A DNA stretch of 64,000 bases from assembly GCA_021186555.1 (NCBI GenBank), contig JAJKFL010000003.1, forward strand, positions 31,484,908-31,548,907. Direction: 5' to 3'. Below, piece by piece: positions 11,301 through 26,300 of this stretch (position 1 is its first letter; every line of letters starts with the position of its first letter). The DNA comes from Reticulitermes speratus. Taxonomy: Eukaryota > Arthropoda > Insecta > Blattodea > Rhinotermitidae. The position numbers and the translations under genes were made by a program. The notes under the pieces were generated by a model. It had not been told where the DNA came from. It made no database searches and was given only the letters and a program-made list of their open reading frames with translations.

Positions 11301-14300
11301 CTGATTTATGGTTCCAGCCCATGGGAAGAAAAAATTTCCAGAAGCATTGTGCTCAACATTTGAACTTACATTTAACATTTAGTTTTGTGCTGGGTATCTA
11401 TAAACTCTTTCACAAGCAGTGATTTTTTAAACTCAACCTTTCTCAACTGCACTCCATTTTTATAACCATCATTAACACCAGACAATGTAACCAGCAACAA
11501 GAAGTACTGCCAAATGACTTAAATACAAGTTCTTTACATACAGTCCAACATGTTTCAAACACTATTGAGGGTCACAGCCAGAGACGTGGAAACGACTGCA
11601 AACTGGTTTTCCCGTTGGAGACGTATCTCATCAGATGTAAGCACTGGGTATGAAACTAGAGAACTGCCATCAATGTCTTGAAGAGCACTGATGATGATTT
11701 TTGCTACGACTACAAGAAGCATTCAAAGGCCCAGCCAGTACAACCTTTTGAACAGTCAATATAGTTGGCTCATACAGCACTGCACTTTGGGGTGACCCTT
11801 GGTATGCAGCTGACCTGATCAGCACACACCAGCCAGTTTGGAAAAAAAGGCAACTCAGAGATGGGCTACTAACCACTGGCTTAACAGGGGAATCAGTCTG
11901 TCAGCCAGAAGTGAAACACTGCTTCATAAGCAGCTGATCCATCTTGTGATGGTGGACTATGCAAGCCCTATCTGGTGGTCATCACCCGCACTCCTGTCTG
12001 TAAGCCGCAACTGCTACAATCCAAGTATCTTTGCATTGCAACTAATGCACTCTGTTTTGTTAGTGACAGGCAAATTCATAAGGATTTGCAAGATCCATTT
12101 TTTTTCAACATCATCAGAAAAATAACTGAGTGTTTCAACCCAAGATAGCTGATGCAGCAATTCACTTAGTTTGACAATGTGAAAGGCATCTCTGCTTGGC
12201 CAGGGCTGCTGACAGCATAAATGATTTTAAACAAAGTGACCAATGTTCAACAGGCCAGCCAAGGCTGTCCACAGCAAAGTGGTCAAATGAGCACAGTACA
12301 GTAGAACCCGGATAAGAAGTCTTTCAAGGGACCAGAGGATTAGGGACTTCTTAAGCAGGAAGACTTATTAAAAGGGAAAGCTTATTAAAAGCCCTTTTCC
12401 CCATAATTCGTTTGACTGTAGTTACGGGCATGTTCAGCCGCTTTGCCACTTCCACTCAGGTCAAGGTAGGATTTGATTCCACTTCTCTAATCACCCTCAA
12501 CTTCTCTTTCAGTGATAAGGCTTTGCGTTTGATTCCTTTCTGGGTCATGATACTGCAATAACGATAAATATAATGAAAAGTAACCAATTAAAATACAAAA
12601 GAAGACTCGTTCACGCTAATGACTGCAGTTATTAAACAACGTAAACACCACCAACAGCATCTAAACAGACAACATAATGCACATAACTTACTGTAATTGC
12701 AACAATTTTCTGGGGTGTAGGATTCAGTAGTAGATGTATGCAGATAGTAATACACAGTAGCCAGCAGTAGAGATTTTCCAGTGCATCTTACAAAGTCGGT
12801 AGGTACCCTTATTGCCTAAATATATACAATAACATTCCAGAAAATTCAATACATCAGAATTATTTTATTGCATTCGTTGTTGGTTGAAAATTTTTGTTAG
12901 GAAACTTTGTATTCTTAAGTTGCCAGTGGCAGAAGGGAACATGGTGCCCCCTGCAGCAGCTAACCATCCTTGTTCAACCCACAAACAGCTGGACTGTGTA
13001 GAGAACATGAACTCAGTGCAAGACAGTCATAAACCCAACCGATGTATCACAAAGGTAACATATTTTTGAGCATAAAGGGTCAGGAAACAGACAGAAATTT
13101 TCACAATTAAGAAATACTTGAAGAACATATTCCTGATTAAGGTATTTAAGGCAAATAACATTTAAAAATATTGTAAAAGAATTTTCTTGAACTGTATCAG
13201 AGTAAAGAAAATTCTGTTTAGTACACTGTAACACCAATCCATTCCTGCACTGGTTCCTGAACAGAACAGATACGACAGTAACACTAGACTTTGCTTTTAG
13301 AGTAACCTAAAACACCACAGACTGTGTGTCGCAAAGCAATTTATCTCATCATCAGATAAAAATGTAACATGCCATACCACTTACGTTACCATATTGACCT
13401 TCCCACATTTAATTCCAAGAAGTCAGTTCCAGTGGCACTTCTGGCAGTAGCAGAAATACCAGGAACTCAAAAGGGGACTACTTTGAAAGGGACACCACCA
13501 ACCAATAGCAAAGGCAAGCATGTATTTCATTACCAATTCAGCCTGCAAACTTTGGGATACATCCTTGTGTAAGACAGGATCATATCGCAGTTTTTCATTA
13601 CAAGTAAGACACTACCATAAGTGAATATCTTTTGTATAATGTTATAACATTAGGCCTGAAGAAGGCTTTAGTATAAAGCCAAAACACATAACCATATTTT
13701 TATTATTTCCATTAAATAAGCTGTATTGACTGAAAATACCCTCTTATTTGATTAACAGACACTTTGTTTAGATGGGGTAGGAGGTGGCCTTCAGTACTAT
13801 TAAATCTGCCTTGTTTTGTAGTTCACCAGGACTGCCCAGACACTATCAGCAATGCACATAAAGAAGCATACTAAGCTTTCAGTAACAATTACATCACACA
13901 AATCCATTTATTCCACAATATGTATTATGAGGGCAGCAAATTACAGAATGTGAACAGCAGCAGGACATAATTTTAGGAATTACACTGCTAAAAAGGTAAA
14001 TAATCATGTTCACTTCTGACAAGATACTGCTTTGCTGATCTGCTGAATTCCTGGTTAATAATCAAATATTTGTATGCATATGTCATCCCAGATGTGATCC
14101 TCAGAATATGTAGATGCTAATGGGAGAAAAATTTGGACGAATCTCATGGATATGACAGGCCATGGAATAGCAGTGAATATGTATTCTGTACTGTCTTCAT
14201 ATTAATGATCAGGAATGACTGCACAAACCTACCTCTAGCAAAGGGATTTCCAAGAGATGGTGGTTTCAAGGGTGATGGGCTGTGAGATGTTCCTTGCTGT

Positions 14301-17300
14301 GGGGACTCAATGCTTCCAAGCGTCAGCTGTGATGGTCGCAGGTACACTGGTTTGGGTGATGAAGACAAACCCAATGGAATTGGTGATGAGGTGGCACAAC
14401 TCAAGTTTGACAGTCCTCCAATTGCTGGTTTCATCGCAAATGGGTTGCTGCCAAAGGTGACGTTAGTGAGATGAGGTGAGGCTGAAATAAATGATTTTGA
14501 ATACTGTCAACAATGTTAGTGAATAATTATGAACACTGTTAAATAACAACAAATCAGCTGTTTCATCATAATCACAGTAATCTGTGCCTCTCCCATCATA
14601 AGACTTTGCTATTACAGAATTACAAGCAATGGGTTTTGAGATTTCAGATCACAAGTTCCAAAGCAGATAGTAACAAAGAAAGCAACTTTCTGAAAATAAA
14701 TGGTAACTTCATAACATAAATAGTTGATTTGACCTGCTTACATCAGGAACACAGAGAATTTGATCATGACCACCTTCACAAAAGTTCAGCACACTAACCT
14801 GTCTAAACTGCATGTCAGTGTTAGAATTCTGACAAATTTACAATAACACACTATCTGTAGTGCTGAAAGTCTGTGTAATAGAAATGTAACCTTTACGGTT
14901 TCTGTTCAGAATTCCTTACTTCCAATCACATTCTCGAGTGTGTTATGATGAAAATGGGAAAAAGAATGCTGGTAGTCACTTATGGATTGGCTTTTTATAC
15001 CTAACAGAAGCAAATCAGCATGATACACTTCTCTGTTACTGACAGGATCCAACAGGCTCTCAATGTTTTGAAGGTGCATGCCCTAATAAAAAGTATGGCT
15101 TTTATTGAGGAACAAAAGAATGTACTCGCTCAACTCCCTACACATCACAAAAAAATTTGGTATGAGACTATAACTCAAACACATGAGAGAACACACTTTC
15201 AAACTAACAAGTCTGAACGAGCGTTTAGATACAACTAATAATGATAATGGAATTACAACAGTGAACTCTGCCATGTCAAAACAATTCTGTTTGTCAATAC
15301 TAAAGCACTTCCATGTTGTCTAATTTTTAGAGGAAACTTTTACGATACCAAGAGCTATCTGGTGTCTGCAAAATTTTGGGAAAGACTTTTTACGGAAATA
15401 CACAAGTAAATCAAAACTCTGGCATGGAATGACTTATCACAAACAGTGAAGGTGTGGAAGTTAAAGCAGTGCCTCAAAATCAAAGCCTAATCCAGGCAGG
15501 AGATAAACGAATATGTGCCACAGAAGTAAAAGAAATATACATTGTGCCTCTTTGATCAGTTCCGTGAGCATGGCAACTGTCACAGGATATCTTGGCAGAT
15601 GCAGGCTTTCTACACAATTAAACTGCCATGCTCAAGGAGATGTTAACACAGATACTGTGCAATATTCTACTTCATAAATCTGACTACAGTAATTGTCACT
15701 GCTACCAATTTGACACAGAATTTTATCCATATGAAGACGAAATTATTGAGCATCAACAGTGCAGATTCTGATGCAGCAGACTGACCATTGACCTTAATCG
15801 GTCATGCACTGCATTATGTCAGTGGTGTCTGTGGGAAGTCCAGCTGGTTGAGTACCGCATTTTTCAGTCTGACAATTTTGCCCCTGAGTTAAAATCCTGC
15901 TGTCAGTCCATAGTACCAGGACACTATTCCTGAACAACAAAAGTTAAGGAGATATTCTGCACTTGTCAGACAATAGAGAAATAAGAAAAGGAAAATAAAT
16001 TTTATCATTTGCTTATGAAAGAAATAATGTTCAGCAATCTCATTAAACTCTGCATACCCACTAAACCAGGTATGCTAATTAAATGTGATTCAATTAAATT
16101 TAACCGGGTTTAACATAGTTGGTATAGTGGCTACCCTATGGATTGGATGTCCAATAAATTGTGGTTTGATTCCTGGCAGTGGCAAGATTTCTCTCTTTTC
16201 AAGTGTCCAAACTCGCTCCAGGTCCTGCCTGACCTCCACTCAATGGGCACTGGGAGTAAAGCTGCCAGAACGCGTAACTGACCACTAACCACTGACTAAG
16301 TTCCAGAGTCAAGAATGACTGAAGCTATATCTCTGCTCTCCCATATGCCTCCATTGTGTGCACAGGGAAAACTTTACTTTTACCTTTAAATGAAACCTAA
16401 CCAAATATATATCTCATGCATTTCCTATTCAGAACTGTTGGACACAAGAATATATATTATCATCACAGCTTTTCAACTTCACTTTAGCACACAAAATTTG
16501 GAAGGCACAGAAAACAAGGATGAACTAGTTATGACACAATGATCTGGCATGTAGTATAATATTATATAAAATTTGCAAGCAAATTTCTAATATACCAAGA
16601 AGTCAAATTTCAGATCTAGCTAGAACCACTCACAAATTGTCACCATACGGCAAAAATTTACTTAAACAAATATGTACATGTATGCACACAATAACAATTT
16701 GGTGCACTCACTCCCTTTCATTTTGTTTTAAAAAAACACACTTGAAAGTTTAATAAGGTGATGGTTGTAGCAGCACAAATGCATTTATGTACATGTGGAC
16801 CCATAAAGTCAGATGAGACAAAGTTTTAATTAATTACACTGGTTTACATGGATTTTGCTGTTTTGATTTTGAAGCTTGATTTATATGAAGTGTTGTGTGC
16901 TGATTCCAGAAATGCTATTACTTTTGTTCTATCACATACCATTTTTTAGTGTTTTAGTAATTCTATAATAATACTTTTAAAAAATTGTTTGCAGTGCAAT
17001 AATTGAACATTAATATCAAAGTCAAAAGACACTCTAAATTAAGTAGTTATGGATTTGGCAACATTGTTATATTCATTCATTTGACATTCCATAAATCCAA
17101 GGATCGGATACAGAACATGTCATGGATTTATCTAGGTATAAAAATTTAAAACTAAGTGTAAAGGCTACAACAGAGCCAGTCATGAGATTAGATATTACAT
17201 GATATTAAAACATGATATTAAAAATGATATTATAAATAATGAATACTTTATTTACAACTTGTAGCAGAATAAATAATATGGTAATTAGACAACAGCATAA

Positions 17301-20300
17301 AATCCTTAATTACTGGAACCAAGATCCTTAGTTATTTCCAAGTACAATATTCATCCAAGGTGTAGAAGGAATTTGTAAGAAGAAACCTTTTTAAAGCTGA
17401 TTTAAATTTATTAATGTCACATGATAATTGCTTAAGATGTAACGGAAGGTGGTTATAGATTTTGATACCCGAATAATAAACTCCTTTTTGAAATATTGTT
17501 AATTTTGCTGTGGGGAGATGTAAATCATAATTAGTTCTTGTACTAAATTTGTGAACATTAGAATTAGATTTGAATAATCCTCTATTCTTAACAACAAACA
17601 GTAGTATAGAGAATACGTACTGGGAATGGAGAGCAAGGATACATAATTTTTTGAATAATTCACAACATGAATCTTTGCTATTGGAATTCATAATAACTCT
17701 AACTATTCTTTTTTGAATCTTGAATATGACCTTACTAAAGGCCGAGGTACCCCAAGAAATTAAACCATACGTTATAATTGAATGGATCAAGGAAAAATAA
17801 ATCATCCTTAGAACTTCAAGAGATATAAAAGGTTTGACAGATCTAATTACATAGCATGCTTTATTGAGTTTAGGTATTATTTCATCAATATGAAATCCCC
17901 AAGACAAATTACTACTAATCCTAAAAATTTAGTATTATAGATTTTAGAAATCTGTTTATTTTCATACGATATTTGAAGATCAGATTCATGACTATTTTTA
18001 GATAGGAACTGTAGAAAATGAGTTTTATCCAAATTTAATGATAACAAATTGCTTTTAAACCAGGTATTTAATTGTATAATAATACTGTGTATATCTTTTT
18101 TAATCTCCTGGATATCAGAATTAGTAATTATCATGCTTGTAACATCTGCAAATAGAATTGGACTGGATATATTGGATACAATTTTAGGTAGATCATTAAC
18201 ATATAGAAGGAAAAATAGGGCACCAAGTATGGAGCCTTGGGGAACTCCATGTTTGACTGCTTTCCATTCAGAAGCATATTTTCTTGAATTATGATCTATC
18301 AACACCCTCTGGAATCTACCTTGTAAATAAGATTTGATTAAATTATTAGCTTTACCAGAAATACCATAAAATTCCATTTTGGACAAAAGAGTATCGCGAT
18401 TGACACAATCAAATGCCTTTTGTAAATCACAAAAGACTCCACCAACTAATAATTTATTATTTAGTGCTGATAGTATATTATTTATTAACTTGTAGGAGGC
18501 TAAATCCATAGATGACCCTTTCCTAAATCCACACTGTTCATGAACTAGAATATTATTATGATTAACATGGTGATATAATCTATTAAAAATAACCTTTTCA
18601 AAAATTTTAGATAAAGATGTAAGCATAGAAAGGGTCTATCGTTAGGTATATTTCTTTTGTCACCTTTTTTAAATATGGGTTTGATTTCAGAGAATTTTAA
18701 TCTTGGGAAAATACCAGTAGATAACATCCTACTACATATATAAGTTAGGGGGGATGAAATATATGGAATACTCAATTTCAAAACTTTTGTTGATATCCCA
18801 TCATAACCATGTGAATATTTCACTTTGAGAGAATTTGTTATATCTTCTATTTCTTTAGATAAAGTAAATTTAAGCTTCATATTGGGAAATGATTGATTAA
18901 ATGCTTTAATAAGTAAGCTAAAGGATTATCATTCTTAGATAATTCATTATTTTGTTTTATTGTAGAAGACAGCTTATTTCATACAGATGGCAGCACTTTT
19001 CCCTGTGGTAATGGCTGTGACTACATAGCAATTACTACAACTAGTGCTGAGCAAGAAATTTCAATACATGTTAACAACTGTGATTTCCCTAGCTAAATCT
19101 GGTGCTTTTATATATTTGTTGTGCCAAAAACAATGCAAAGAAGACAGTGTCCGAACAATCCAAATGTATTCTGAATATGGTACCGACACACATGGCACAC
19201 CTTAACCTTTCACGCAAACTGAACTGAATGATTTGGTAAGAGGCTTAAATCTCCCTAAGGATGCTGCAGAACTTCTAGGCTCCAGACTGAGGGGAAAAAA
19301 CCTGCTAACTCCAGGAACATATCTAACATTTTACAGAAATCGAGAGAAAGATCTACTGCAGTATTTCACCCAAGAAGAATCTCTAGTGTATTGCAATGAC
19401 ATTCCAAATCTAATAAATATGTTAGGTGTAGAGTGTAAAACAGATGAATGGAGACTCTTCATTGATTCAAGCAAGAGAAGTTTAAAAGGTGTGTTACTAC
19501 ATAATGGTAACCGTCTTGTTTCAGTCCCACTTGCCCATTCAGTTCATCTCAAGGAAACTTACGAAAATCTTGAGCAGCTACTAGAGAAAATAAATTATAA
19601 GCAACATGAATGGATGGTTTGTGGTGACTTGAAGGTTCTGTGCATGCTGCTAGGATGACAACAGGGGTACACAAAATTCCCATGTTACATCTGTGAATGG
19701 GACAGTCAAGCTCAAGATAAGCACTGGACACAAAGACAGTGGACTCAAAGAACTAGACTGATACCGGGCTCTAAGAACATACTGAGGAAGAGCTTAGTGG
19801 ACCCTGGAAAAATTATCTTACCACCTTTACACATAAAGTTGGGTTTAATGAAGCAATTTGTTAAAGCCCTGGATGGAAATGGAAATTGTGTTCATTACCA
19901 AAGCAACAAGTTTCCAGCACTTTCACGGGCAAAAGTCAAGGAAGGTATCTTTGTAGGATCACAGATCAGAGCACTAACTAAAGACAAAATGTTTGAAGAG
20001 TCTATGACTCCTGCTGAAAGAGAAGCTTGGATTTCTTTTAAAGAAGTGATTGATAAGTTCTTGGGAAATAATAAAGACACAAATTATGAGCAAGTTGTAA
20101 ACAATATGCTAGAGAAATATAAAGTTTTAGGATGTAAAATAAGCCTGAAATTACATTTCCTCTTCTCACATTTGGACCAGTTCCCAGAAAACCTAGGGGC
20201 AATCAGTGAGGAACAAGGTGAACGGTTTCACCAAGTTATCAAGGAGATAGAAAGGCGGTACTAAGGGCGATGGAGTGTATCAATGATGGCGGACTACTGC

Positions 20301-23300
20301 TGGATGTTGAAACGTGATGAATGTGACACAACACACAAAAGAAAATCTGGCAGAAGAAATTTTCAAAGCAAGCGACAAAGGTTCTATTGATTGAAATGCA
20401 TAACATGAAACACAGACTCACATTTTAGTGCAAAATCACATATGTTTTAATGACAGTATGATAGCAGTTTAAGTTATTCATGTTCTTAGTAAATTTTAGT
20501 GTTATTTTTTGCTGTTTTTTGTGAAAAATTTAAATGTAATACAGTAACTGATGATTTTTTGTATTCATAATATTTAAATCCTATTAAAAATGTAAAATTG
20601 CTCATATTTTCTCCAAGTTATTGGAATTCTAAGTTGCTCATGTCATACCTGCATTGTGACATTGCAATTTCAAATACTTTATTTTATATCTTTCTTTCAG
20701 AATTGTGAAATAATGTGATGTGATACAGGAAAATGGAAGGTGTTTCTGAAATCAGCATGTGTTAATTATACAAAACCAGTGATTGAAACTAAAACAGCTT
20801 TTAAAGAGTTTTGTTTTGTAGACCTGTGTTATTATTAAGAACAAGAAACATTTCATAATATGTGTGTTTGGAAGACCAATGATGATTACTGAATATAAGA
20901 GTTTGAAAATGTATGCATAGCAACAACATTTCTGGGGGATCCATTCCCTTTGTTTAATTACCTTGTCAACCATAAGACACACGGAAAGAAATGTATCCAC
21001 ATAAAATATGTGCTTCATTCTTCCATACAACACTTGTTTGAAACATTTTTAGCCTGAATAAATAATTAGCATGTTACACTTCTGGTGTAGGGGGGAAAAA
21101 TCTTTATGCAGTGTCCATAATTTCAGTCCAATAAAAAACTGTACAGTGTGGACAAATTTTATAATAACTCTCCAATATCTAAGTTCATTGTAAAACAAGC
21201 CTTTCACACATACAGCCAGAAAGATGGATAGAGAGAATGATTTTAATAAGCATTCCACATGGATGCAAATGTGCCTCAAAATGGCACCTTTGGTGTTGAG
21301 ATCTGCAAGCCAAATTCATCACTCAGAATTTCGTAAGTTAACATGGCGATCAAGTCCGAGATAACAAGAACCATAGTTTCTGTAAATTTTCCTCTTATAA
21401 ATAAAAGAACATTTTCATCTCAGGATACACACAACTTAATAAATGTTCACTTTTTAATCAATACTTAATGCAGTTGATTTGCTACATGTTCATACCCAAG
21501 TCATCAGTTTCAAAATTATTAACAACTTAAACATAACTACTACTGCTACAATTCTGCAGGAATACAATCACACAGAAAGATTCAGAGACAACAAATTTTT
21601 TGACCTCATTATGTGATACTTCTCTTTTATACAGTGATAACAGGCTTCGTGATGCTGACAGTTCTCTCTTCTGTAGATGTTCATTGTGTGCAAGTTTTAC
21701 TGCATGTATGTAATGTAGTGCGTTCAATGTTACAAGATTTGTGCAATGGTTAAACTTTTTCATATACCTAGTTTACTACTGCTTCCAAATATGGGTTTGC
21801 TGGAAGAGAAACTGTGGGTGACTGGAGAGCATTGGGGTCCATTCCCTGCATTCTTACAACTGGATGTTTCTTCCTCAGGCACATCCACCATCATTATGGC
21901 AGATTTTTGTGGCAATGACCTTTCCTGTCAACATATAAAAACATGTATATGAACAAAATAGGAAGTCTAACCCCTCTACTTTTACAGTGTAAACTGCTAC
22001 CAGACTACACAGTATCACATGCAAGAAGACAGTATTTATTTATTTATTTTTCACAGTCTATATACCCATAAGAGGTTGAGAAACATACTGGATACAGAAA
22101 AAGTCACTACACAAATAAATCAAATATACATACAGTAATCAACAAGAAAACAGATTAAAAATAGACTTTAATGAACAAACATGGTTCTAAGTTCATCAAT
22201 GATTACACTGAATTTACAAATTATCATATAAAGATAAATGCAAATAGGTATAAATAAAGCCACATAATACAAACACTTCAAACAGAGGAAGTATATAATG
22301 AAGTTTGTGTATCATTTGATTCAAACAGTCAATGATAAACAGAATGTTAACATAACAATAGATTAGCTCAAAAGGAACAGTTAGGATAATAAATCATGTA
22401 CTTTCATTCATTTAGATTAAAGTATTCATCAACTGAGTAGAAGGAATTAGTATATAGGAAACTTTTTAAGGCTGATTTAAATTGTTTGGTATTATCAGAC
22501 AAGTTTTTGATATGGGAAGGGAGACTGTTGAAAACCTTGATACCAGCACAGTAGATTCCTTTTTGGTATACTGCTAATTTCATGCTAAATATACATGTTT
22601 TGATTTTAAACAACTGCTTGTGCTGGAGCCAGGTAAAACAATTACTAATATCAGTTATAAGGCATTCCTTACAAAATAAAAGACCACCTTACGTGCAGAC
22701 AACATCCATCCATGAGCCAGTATCAGTGACTAAACCATTTACTAAAATTTCCATGAAATTCAGTGTAGTTCTTTACAAAAAACTGCCATAAAAGCCGTCA
22801 ATTTCGTGGAGATCAGCTCAGTGACAGTCATACTTGAACTTGTATCAATACTTTCCATATTTCTTGCACAATTTGGGTGACACTCAATACAGATGAGCTC
22901 CACATAATGCCACTGGGCAGATGTCAATTTCGTGGAAATTAGTGCAGTGAAAGCCATACTTTACGTAAGGGTGTAAATAACACTTCCCCCATATTTTGTA
23001 CATTTACTGTCAAATTTGGATGAAATTCAGTACCAGGGATGTCTACAAAAATTTAAAGTGACTGTGAGTTTCATAAAAATCACTGTAGTGAAAGCCATAC
23101 TTTACTTAAAGGCATAAACGAATTTCTACCTGTATGTTACACATTTATTGTCTGATTTTGGTGAAATTAGGTACAAGATATCTGCATACAATGGTGTTAA
23201 AAATTCATGAATTCTGCAAAAATCAGCACAGGCAAGGCTGTACTTTCTAACTGGCACAAATGATATATTTATGCACGTACAGCAAACTGTGTAACGTTCT

Positions 23301-26300
23301 GAATGTAAGAAATATGTTGGTAAAGTCTCTGTACTACATCACAGAGTACACATCACTTGCAATATTGTTTCATGCATAATCGTCATGTGTACTCATAAAC
23401 AAGAAATCAAAACAAGTTTTAAAATTAAAGTCCTCTGGGATGTTACACCATGTCGATTTGTTGAAACTTCAACAACAATGCCATGAGAACCTCAAATCAT
23501 ACATCAAATGAGTTAACTCTTGTGTTTGCAAGCCCTTTATTTTACCCAGTTTGAAATGAATGGATCTTTTAAACATAGATCATGCCATGATCTATGAAGA
23601 GTCATGGGTTTACTCCTCAGTCAGAGCAATGCATATTCTCCTTATTCACTGTCACATACAAAATAGCTCTGTAGTTTCTCGAGCTTTCTATCTAATGAGC
23701 AGTCAGCACTTTCCTTCTGGAGTACAGGAACTCAAAGCATAAAGCTAGAAACTCATATCCATATAGTGTTGAGGATGCTCCTTGTTTCTTGGTTTATTTA
23801 ACAAAGATTTATCAACTGTGTATGTTACACAGTGTTAAATAGGAGGATGCCAGGAATGATGGACATGGAAAGGATTTACTGTAGTCTGTTTTGTTGTACT
23901 ATCCCAGTATTTGACTTGGGCTGACAAAAAGTAAAAATCTTCATTCAGAAGTGCTAACCACAGGGCCGCATTATTTGGTATACACCTCAATGGTGTTCAA
24001 TTAAAGGAAAGCTTCATGTAGTAAAAAAACATGTATAACCTACTGACTATGGGTCAGACCTGGCATTTGAACTGCATTGCACTGGCTCACAATAGCATAT
24101 GGTTCAAGTTACAGACCTCCCCTATGACAAAGTCTGTTGGCTGTACTGTAACTGGGGGGCTGAAAATATCCACAAAGGAACTGTCAAACATTACACATTC
24201 TCCTTAACATTTAGTCTTCACCATTATCCCAAAACTAAGTCAAGTCAAACCTCAAAACTAGCAAATCCATGGGAGAATGACATTATTTGTGAATTTACTT
24301 TAACAGGCTGTCTTAAAAAATCCACAGACTGTCACAGCTGCTATTTCAATGGCTTTTTACATATTAAACAATCCCTACAAGAGGTCCTTTCTATCATCAT
24401 TTAGTTACTTGCCGAGTTCCATCAGCAAGCAGCAACCAGCCACTGGAAGTGACACACTAACAATAAGCAATGTACCTTCAACTGAGTAAGCATGCAATTA
24501 TCAGTATAAGTGTTCAAAAATACTCCATATAAATCAACAACAAATTTCTTATTCTTTGCAGATGCTTGACAAATATTATTTGAATACACGCCGCACAAAA
24601 TAAATCTGATGTCCTCAATTTTACCGTGCTAAACAGGCACTACATACAGGATTCTTAGTATATCTGGCCCATCCTGTTGGTCACTTCACAAATCATTTTG
24701 CATGGAAGCAGATGTCAAAGCAGCTGTTGCTATTCACATTTGCTGTGAGTTACAGCCCACACGTATTATTTCAATGTGTTACAGTTAATATTAGGTTCTC
24801 GCTCATTACATTTAAAGGCCCTGAAAAGTTTTAGTTCAATGTACTACAGCTAATATTAAGTTTCTATTCACCATATTTCAAGAAGATGCTGGAAACTGCT
24901 TCCTTCAGCTCTTGGATGTGCAATCAGACCTGACAAACACATTGCTCATTGCATATCAAACTTATGCTGGTGCAACTGAAAGACACTACTTCCTAATTAT
25001 TTTTCTTTCCACGTAGTCTTCATTGCAAGGATTATTACTATACACACCATTCTTTAACATGACCCAAAAATAAAAGCCACATGGGTTCAGATCTAGTGAA
25101 TGAGGATATCACAATCCCCTGCTTTGTATTCTGTCACCAAAAACACTCTCAAAACAATGCACAAATTGTTTTCAGTGTTCAAAAATGGTGTCAGAATGTA
25201 ACACTGATATGACTTCATGGTCCAATAAAAAGTGGGCCCCAATACTCCTAGTTGCACTCATAGCACACCACACACCAATTTTAATATCAGGTATTGGCAC
25301 CTCATGGATTAACATGTAATTTTCTGCAGATCAATATCTGTTATTCTGTGAGCTGAATTATCTGCCAGGATACATCAACCTTCAGAACAAATGTGGGGTC
25401 TACTTTTCCATCATGAGACTGATGTCTGACTACTGATAGCACGGTAGGTAGCAGGCTCACTCAGTTGGCCACATTCTATGCAGTAAGGTAGCAGACAGGA
25501 AGTGACTAATGACAGAGGTGAGACAAACTAAGGACCTGGCAGAAAGGAACAGTAAAAGAACATCTAGATGCTCTCTCTTACTCTTACACAGCTACAAGAT
25601 CATTCATCCTTTCTTACTCCAAGGCATTTCGCAATTTCTTGATCTAAACACAATTAATGATAAAGGAGAAAAGCTCCAAAAACACAAAATAGAATTAAAT
25701 AAGAAACATACAACAATGCCCATCTATGGTGAGAGAGAAGTCAAGTCACGAAAGACAACAAAACACTACCTTAACCCATTGATGTCTGCCAAGAGTGTTC
25801 TCCACAAGACATTACATAACAACGGGCAATTCCCATTCACTGTCCCTCCACCCTTTTCCCCATAAAGGAAGCCTGGTCTATGATCAAAATTATCTATCAT
25901 CAACACCACTGACACAGTCCTGAAAGAATCTCTCTCTCACAGACAGACAGACAGACAGACAAACACATTATCTCATAGCTCAACAGTCCAGTATTTGAAA
26001 ATATCCCTTCCAATGTTCTTAAAGATGCTAAGGAAGATCACTAATATAAAGAATAATGGATTGAGACAACAAAACAAAATCTATTTGGAATATAGAGGAT
26101 ACTTATTTTAGCAGACAAACATTGTTTGTCACTTCCTGTCAGTTCAGTTATGCTACACACACGTCCACTCATAGGTAGGGTGACCAATTTCTCATCTGTG
26201 AATGTACCAAATCATGTGGTGGCAATTATGGGCACTTCATATAATACACAACAAACTCTGTGATGACAATCATGAAGCAAGACTGGATTTTCTGAACAGA

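Larger units (their letters stand above)
10415..14232 (-). other. RanBP3 intron 4
   Basis: About 3.8 kb. It holds a Jockey-like remnant (11690-12290), a Tigger/pogo remnant (12299-12548) and a hammerhead-like repeat (13650-13745). I see nothing in 10415-11690 beyond a short (TA)n near 10692-10706, or in 12720-13620. Confidence 0.75.
14482..21767 (-). other. RanBP3 intron 3
   Basis: About 7.3 kb. It contains a tRNA-like SINE (16100-16330), a CR1-type LINE (17330-18960) and an uncharacterised transposase-like pseudogene (19215-20391). I see nothing recognisable in 14500-16090, 16340-17320 or 20400-21760. Confidence 0.75.

Noticed and set aside
24099-24404. 101-codon plus-strand frame
   Set aside because: No domain, no splice sites, no codon bias visible; treated as a chance frame in intron 2.
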